Assembly (NCBI GenBank): GCA_039621445.1
Contig: CP154954.1
Location: 67,366,714 to 67,430,713 of the forward strand
From: Euglena gracilis
Lineage: Eukaryota; Euglenida; Euglenophyceae; Euglenales
DNA length: 64,000 nt
Direction: 5' to 3'
How positions within the stretch are numbered: the stretch's first letter is position 1; each line of letters begins with the position of its first letter. The notes beneath the pieces were generated by a model. The model worked only from the letters and a program-made list of their open reading frames with translations. It was not told the origin of the DNA and searched no databases. Both the position numbers and the translations under genes were made by a program. Positions 58,501-64,000 of the stretch are shown piece by piece.

Positions 58501-60880
58501 GATCGACTAACAGACTTGATGCACTGCCGTGGATCGACTAACAGACTAGTACCTTTTTATGACCCCCTTGGCAGAGGGGGGGGAGGGGGGGGGGGGGGGG
58601 GGGGGGGGGTGAGAGCCTTTGGCAAACGGCGCACCTAGTCTCCAAAGGAGGCCAGGTACACCCTCTGTTCACTTCCAAACTAAACTGGACATGTTGACTT
58701 CCCGGAGTCCCCCCCCTAAGTAGCCCTCCGGGGTCCGGCCGGAACATGGAAAATTTTTTCCGTAAGTTAAAATGGTCATAAAACACCTGATTTTTTTCCT
58801 TCAAAAATTTCCATTTTTTTGAACTGATGAAAAAAATGGCGTAGATCACGAATTACACGCAAAAATTCCCCCCAAAAATGGTGGGGGGTGATATCAAAAT
58901 TTTGTTTCCCAACCCCCCGGGGTCCTGGCCGGGACAAAAGGGGGGTCATATAGGGGGGGGGGGGGTAATGATAATTGGGGGTGCCCCCCGCAACCCCCTG
59001 CGTCCCGGATTTTGGCCGGGCACATTTTTTGGTCAACCAAAGGAAAGTTACATACAAATTTGGGTGACACCAAAGAAATTATGTGGGGGCAGTTGGGTCA
59101 CAATTCCCCCCCCCCCCCGCGTCCCGAACCACCCCTAAGGACCTGGGGGTCCGCGTCGTAAACAAGAGTGGGCAGCCGGCCAACCACCCACCACCTGGCA
59201 CGCGCCGTTTTGGGGGGGGGGGATCTAGCTGTGGCGGCACACGTGGCACTTCCACCGCACTGCTGGCCAATTTTGACATTTTTTTAAAAAAATGTGAAAA
59301 AGTCACTTTTCGGCGAGTTTTCGGGTCGGGACGACGATTTTTGAAGGGAAAAAATGTTGGAATATCAGTACAATTGTTGTTTCTATATCAAAAACTGTGT
59401 CCCAGACACCGGTTCGGGCGTGAAACCATTGCCTGGGACACCGGTTCGGGCGGTAGCAGATGGCCACAGGATTCGGCCATCATGCACGCAGCGCTTGTTT
59501 TCAGCGATTGTGTATTCCAAAATTTGACATCCTAATTTGTCAAATCCCACAGCTCAGGTTGCATATTGCATATCAAACGAAAGGTCTCGCCAACACCTGT
59601 CGCTTGGTACCATGCCCCCCCCATATTGTACCCCCCCCTAGGAGCCATTTTTGAGGGGGGGGTACATTATGGGGGGGGGTACATTATGGGGGGGGATCCC
59701 TCAGAGTGAGGGGGTACAGAGATTTTTTAGCCCATTTTCTTGCGTCCTCCGATGGCGGCCGGAAATATAACATCCGCCGAATTTTCACCGACCCGAAAAA
59801 AATCTTCCGGCCGCCTTCGGCGGCCAGTTTTTGGTCAAAATTTTTCGGGGGGTCGGGGGGGGGGTACATTATGGGGGGGGTACAATATGGGGGGGGGGGC
59901 ATGGTACCCACAGAACTCAGCCAGATTGCAAAGCGCTCTCAAAATCAGCGATCGCATTTTTCCGCATTTTTCGGACCCTATTTGCAAATCTGAAATTCCA
60001 CTTTTCAGCTGCCATGTTGCCCATGGGCTTTCAGCAGATGGCCTTAGATTTCTGCCATGCTGCGTGGTATTCTATTTCAGAAATTCTCCAAAATTGGCCA
60101 AAGGAAATTGTTCCTCAAAAAACCCCAATTTCTGGCCCAAGACCACCTAAAAACTGCTCAAATATGATTGCCACCTGTCTAAGAACCCTTTTGGACTTTT
60201 TGGCACTTTTTATATTGGGTCCCCCAGACGCCGGTTTCACGCCCGAACCGGCGTCTGGGACGCCGGTTCCCCCCCCCCCCCGGTGTTCGTCAGCTGGGGA
60301 AGTTCCCCGGGGGGGGGGGGGGTCTGCAGCCCCCCCCCCCCGCACTGCCCAACCTCCCCGGAGGACCCAACCCACTTTCCCCGAAAAGGCCAAAAAAAGA
60401 GCGAAAAATGCTAAAAATAGCACCTTTTCAAAAAATTTTGGTGCCTTCGGTGCCAAAATGTCAAATCCACCCCCCTCTGGGGGGGTGGGCTCGGCCGGAC
60501 CCACCTACCCTCCCCCCCCCCTTCCCCCCCCCCTCTTGGGGTCCAAGACTTTTATATCAAGAACTGTGTCCAAGACGCCGGTTTGGGCGTGAACCGGATG
60601 CCTGGCACACAGTTTTTGAAACCGTTTCCAGGGGGCTCTGGTTTCACGCCCGTTTTGTTTGAAACACGGTTTCAAACAAGAACAGTGTTTTGGGCCAAGG
60701 TTTTAGGGGGGCCCAGGGGCGACCGCGGCGCCTTTGGCACCGCGGTCCCCGCCCCTGGGCTCCCCCTAACTCTTGGCCCAAACACAATTCTTGACACAGA
60801 ACTATTGTTGCCGTTTGGTTCACAACTCAGCACACCGATTTTCACTTCCCTCTGAGCTTTTGTACTATTGCATAGTTGAT
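58501..60880. other. Region without recognised genes
   Basis: Contains a G run (58575-58611), GTACATTATGGGGGG repeats at 59663-59895, CCGCC/GGCGG blocks, and GAACCGGCGT motif copies near 59405, 60235 and 60575-60650. No coding segment is recognised. Confidence 0.6.
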
Positions 60881-61135
60881 TCACTCCCAGACACCGGTTT
60901 CCCGCCCGAACCGGTGTCTGGGACACCGGGTTGGGCAGGAAATTTCCCGCCTGAACCGGTGTCCCAGACGCTGGTTCGGGCGTGAAACCAGAGCCCCCTG
61001 GAAACGGCTTCAAAAACTGTGTGCCAGGCATCCGGTTCACGCCCAAACCGGCGTCTTGGACACAGTTCTTGACATAGAAACCGTGTTTTGGGCGAAGATT
61101 TAATACTTTTGAAGTCTCGAAATCGGCCCAAACAC
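60881..61135. repeat. Palindromic cluster of GAACCGGTGTCTGG motifs
   Basis: Inverted units meet at GGAAATTTCCC near 60945; further copies extend both sides, ending at ACACGGTTT. Confidence 0.8.
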
Positions 61136-61333
61136 GGTTTCAATGAGGGCATCTGTGGCAACCCTGAGTAAAAAGCAAAAAAACGCTGTCATGAAAAATC
61201 AGCGGACGGTTGCGAGGCCGGGTGGTCCTCAACGAGTGAGGCGGGTCGGGGGCACTCTACAACACAACAGAAGGCTAGGTTGCCTTGGAGCACAACGACA
61301 CGGAGTGGCGGACATCACGGAACATGACACGCT

Positions 61334-61881
61334 TTACACAAAAAAAGAGCCATACTTTGGTGGCCGCCGCAAATCTTGGCAATGAAAATGATATGCCAAA
61401 CCGCAGGCGTCACACACAACTTTGTTCAGCTCCACACAATTTGGTTTTTGGGAATGGCAAAGAAGAAAAGGGGTTGCCGAACGATTCCCTGAAACGAACA
61501 AAGTTCCCGACTGCTGCTCACGTTGAGCCACACATTGTTCAATGACGCTCGCCTCATCGAACAACAGGCTGGGTTCCAGCTCCCATCCCGTCCAGGCAAC
61601 AAAGAAAGCCTCCAGCTCAGGATAAGAGGCTTGCCGATGTTGACACAGTTTGGCGAACTCCAAACAGTTGGCAACAGCAGCAAGCTCTGCACCTACGGAG
61701 CCGGACTTTTTCTTTGTGTTGCCCTGTGCCAGCAAGGTGCCACGAAGGGGGTCAACCTTCGGCTCCTTGGCATCTTGCTGGTATACCGCGAGAGCACCCA
61801 AGAACAGTTCCGTCCTGGGGGGAGGTGGTAAAAGACCATTGACAAAGTTAGCCGTGTGTTTCGCCATAGTGGGAGGGCTGC
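61334..61881 (-). CDS. Ulp1-like protease C-terminal part with zinc-finger-like tail (transposon type)
   Basis: About 180 aa are open from a strong acceptor (CTTTTTCCGCAG at 61893-61882) to a stop at 61334. A Met lies at 61867. The stretch GSVGAELAAVANCLEFAKL resembles the Ulp1/C48 catalytic strand GxxDCGLFAxANAxxFA of transposon proteases, with the catalytic Cys position occupied by Ala; LLFDEASVIEQCV fits the following FDQxxMRxHLxxC segment. The tail KVVCDACGLAYHFHCQDL resembles the PHD-like finger at the end of such proteins. Function in transposition is unknown, and the Cys loss suggests a dead protease or a misread frame. The 5' part of the gene was not found. Short direct repeats (CAATGAGGGCATCTGTGGCA) occur on both sides, at 61141 and 61911. 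Confidence 0.55.
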
Positions 61882-61905
61882 GGAAAAAGGGGGGGGGGAC
61901 ACGTT

Positions 61906-61985
61906 ATCAATGAGGGCATCTGTGGCAATGACACGTTTTCAATGAAGGCATCTGTGTTCAGGCACGTTTTCAATGAGGGCGCCGT
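61906..61985. repeat. CAATGAGGGCATCTGTG direct repeats
   Basis: Three spaced copies, ACACGTTTTCAATGAGGGC-type, match one at about 61133-61160 on the other side of the protease segment. Confidence 0.75.
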
Positions 61986-62091
61986 TTTTTGGGTCCGAAT
62001 TTCACAAATTCGCGTTTTTGACCCCTTGCGTGAATCATGATCACGAATTTCAGGGCAGGCATTTGGCGGGCTCTGAACACGTTTTTTATAC

Positions 62092-62195
62092 AAAAATCGA
62101 CCGACACTAACAGATTCAGCAGGGGCGCCGGGCGCGAGCGAGCGAAGCGAGCCGCCCGGCGCCCCTGCTGAATCTGTTAGTGTCGGTCGATTTTT
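62092..62195. repeat. Near-perfect 104 bp palindrome
   Basis: Arms AAAAATCGACCGACACTAAC onward of about 44 bp flank GCGAGCGAGCGAAGCGAGC. Confidence 0.9.
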
Positions 62196-62284
62196 CTAAA
62201 ACCTATTTTGTCTGGGCCCGACGCCTGTCTTGATATTCATTCGACCGAACCGCCTGGACGGAAATATGGTCAAAAAAGTGGTTT

Positions 62285-62425
62285 TTGGCCCATTAACGGG
62301 CGCCTGAATGGAAATCGACCGACACTAACGGGCGCCTGAATGGAAATCGACCGACACTAACGGGCGCCTGAATGGAAATCGACTGACATAAACGGTTTCC
62401 GATGTCTTGGAAATCGACCGACCTT
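62285..62425. repeat. 32 bp tandem repeat, block 1
   Basis: Units GAATGGAAATCGACCGACAC plus TAACGGGCGCCT repeat about four times. Confidence 0.9.
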
Positions 62426-63086
62426 CTGTGTCCTTTTTTTGAATGCCCTTTTGTTCCGTTTTGGGACATTTTAGGTTTCAGCCTGAAATACGTTATCGAC
62501 CCAACCTTTTGTTCCCTTTTTCGGAATGCAGCTTTTCTTCCATTTTGAAAGAAACAATGTCTACATCAAGAACTGTGTCTTAAACGCAGACTCTGCATTT
62601 TTTCGGAATGCATTTTTTCTTCCATTTTGACAAGAACAATCTCTATCTCAAGAACTGTGCCTAAAACGCAGACCCTGCATTTTTTTTAGAAACACAGATT
62701 TTGACCAAAGCCATGTTGCCAGGAACACAGCCTTGCAATAGAATAGAATTGAAATACAGGCGTCGAGCCCAGAAAATAGGTTTAACGTGGCCAAATCACT
62801 CCTCACCCAAAAGCTTTTCTTTCAGATGACCAGTGATAACAACTGGTTCAGGGCAAATTTGCCGAACGCTTTTTCTGAAGTCCCAGAAAATGATAATCTT
62901 CAGCTCCGTCCTTCCGTCTGTTCCATCCAAAGTTCAGCCAGCTGTGATCACCTGACCACAAAATTTGGTTTTTTTCTGGTCCATAACGCCTCCACAACCC
63001 CATAGGACCAAAAATGTCTTCAAAAAAGGGAGATCCAAAATGTCCAAAAAGTCACTAAAAATTCCCAATCTGACCAGCAACAGATT

Positions 63087-63215
63087 TCAATGGAATGGAA
63101 ATCGACCGACATAAACGGGCGCCTGAATGGAAATCGACTGACATAAACGGGCGCCTGAATGGAAATCGACTGACATAAACGGGCGCCTGAATGGAAATCG
63201 ACTGACACAAACAAT
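63087..63215. repeat. 32 bp tandem repeat, block 2
   Basis: Same unit as block 1, with GACTGACATAAACGGGCGCC variants, four copies. The segment 62199-63285 between repeat termini holds no recognised gene. Confidence 0.9.
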
Positions 63216-63284
63216 TTCAGGCTGAAATCCGTTAATGTCAGTAGAATTTCAAGACAGGCGTCGGGCCCAGAAAATAGGTTTTAA

Positions 63285-63398
63285 ACAAATTGTGGCTGAG
63301 CCCAGATTTCAGCCTGAAAACGTGTTCAGGGGGCCCCCTTCGGGGGCCCCCTCCTGAACACGTTTTCAGGCTGAAATCTGGGCTCAGCCACAATTTGT
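63285..63398. repeat. Near-perfect 114 bp palindrome
   Basis: Arms ACAAATTGTGGCTGAGCCCA onward of about 52 bp meet at a GGGGGCCCCC centre. Such a sequence would form a strong hairpin. Confidence 0.92.
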
Positions 63399-63404
63399 GT
63401 ATAG

Positions 63405-63561
63405 AAAGTTGCAGCCGGACACCAAAAAGGCACGGAGGGATTGGCAGCATCAGGCAGGCTCGCCTTTTGCCGTCGTCAAGCCTCCACCCCGCAAAGTTTT
63501 GGGTGGCAGCATGAGCTGCTCCCGGAGCGGCTTTTTGGCGTTCTGTTGATTGCTTTGGCAC
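63405..63561 (-). CDS. Possible transposon-related coding fragment
   Basis: An open frame with Met at 63561 encodes HAATQNFAGWRLDDGKRRAC and LPIPPCLFGVRLQL before entering the palindrome at 63398. Composition is protein-like and it lies upstream of the protease segment on the same strand. No family is recognised, so this is weak. Confidence 0.2.
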
Positions 63562-63599
63562 GCCTTTTGTTTTAGATGCCCCCCCCCCCCCTGATTTGA

Positions 63600-63750
63600 C
63601 CCCCCCCCTTAATTGAGCATTTGGGCGCCGAAGGCGCCGAATTTTTTTGCCCTATTTCTAAAGGAATTTTTTACCCCCCCCCCTTATTTGAGCATTTGGG
63701 GGGTCCTTGGGCCGGTGGGTGTGCTCAAATAAAGGGGGGGGGGGTATTTC
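63600..63750. repeat. Inverted CTTATTTGAGCATTTGG repeats
   Basis: Words such as TTGAGCATTTGGG near 63614 and 63688 and the inverted TGCTCAAATAAAGGGGGG near 63721 indicate a small repeat cluster. Confidence 0.55.
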
Positions 63751-63940
63751 ACCAAAACTTCGCTCACACCCACCCGCTCTGACGGGTGAAAACACCCCAC
63801 CGTCAGCTCCGCAAATGTCTCAGGCCTTTGGCCCAAGTTGTAGACAATCAACAGGACAGGAAAAAAAACCCCTGGTTTGTGCCTTCGGTGCAGCCACATT
63901 TATCCGCAGTTTTGTGGTTTTCAGTGCTGCTTCTCTTCAG

Positions 63941-64000
63941 GAGAGGAAGCAAAAGGCCGAAGAAGAGGAGGTGGCGATAGTATCCGGGGATGAAATTATG
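63941..64000 (+). CDS. Possible first visible exon of another gene, runs off the window
   Basis: A good acceptor (CTGCTTCTCTTCAG) is followed by 60 bases open in the frame ERKQKAEEEEVAIVSGDEI, a charged, coiled-coil-like or acidic segment. Nothing more can be said because the window ends. Confidence 0.35.

Noticed and set aside
62285-63215. CRISPR-like spaced repeats
   Set aside because: The 32 bp units are directly tandem without unique spacers, in a eukaryotic genome.

Overview
This window is nuclear DNA of a eukaryote with long, repeat-filled introns. It carries two protein genes in tail-to-tail order and a very large load of repeats. The left gene (+ strand, at least 7611-35729) is a WDR6/Trm734-type beta-propeller protein, the partner of the tRNA anticodon-loop 2'-O-methyltransferase. 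I resolved 22 exons in consistent phase; the N-terminal end is not recognisable in the window. The right gene (- strand, 57461-38690) is a cystathionine beta-lyase of plant/bacterial type, a PLP enzyme of methionine synthesis, in ten exons. A third coding segment (61881-61334, -) is a transposon-type Ulp1-like protease tail followed by a zinc-finger-like segment. A possible first exon of another + strand gene begins at 63941.

The main observation concerns the introns. The WDR6 introns are almost all ordinary GT-AG. The nine introns of the beta-lyase gene are not: when exons are joined so that the protein matches its family, the borders lack GT-AG, and a short stretch starting at intron position +4 (usually CAG) can pair with one ending at position -6 (usually CTG). 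That geometry is known for the nonconventional introns of euglenids. With the TTAGGG-type interstitial repeats and the mixture of intron types, it makes a euglenid or other euglenozoan the best guess for the organism; this is inference.

Layout: 1-1312 GC-rich minisatellite; 1551-7457 nine nearly identical copies of a 660 bp unit set inside a CATA microsatellite; 7611-35729 WDR6 with introns holding GT and AT microsatellites, a 3.66 kb TA-flanked inverted-repeat element (15505-19159) with about 14 copies of a CACCTGCGC-type motif, hAT-like MITEs and fold-back elements; 35730-38689 intergenic with another hAT-like MITE (37118-37595); 38690-57461 beta-lyase with introns holding trinucleotide arrays, palindromes and a further hAT-like MITE (49683-50186); 57.5-64 kb interstitial telomere-like repeats, palindromes and transposon remnants. 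No rRNA, tRNA or CRISPR array was found. Exon borders are my own readings from phase, splice signals and remembered family patterns; no alignment was run.
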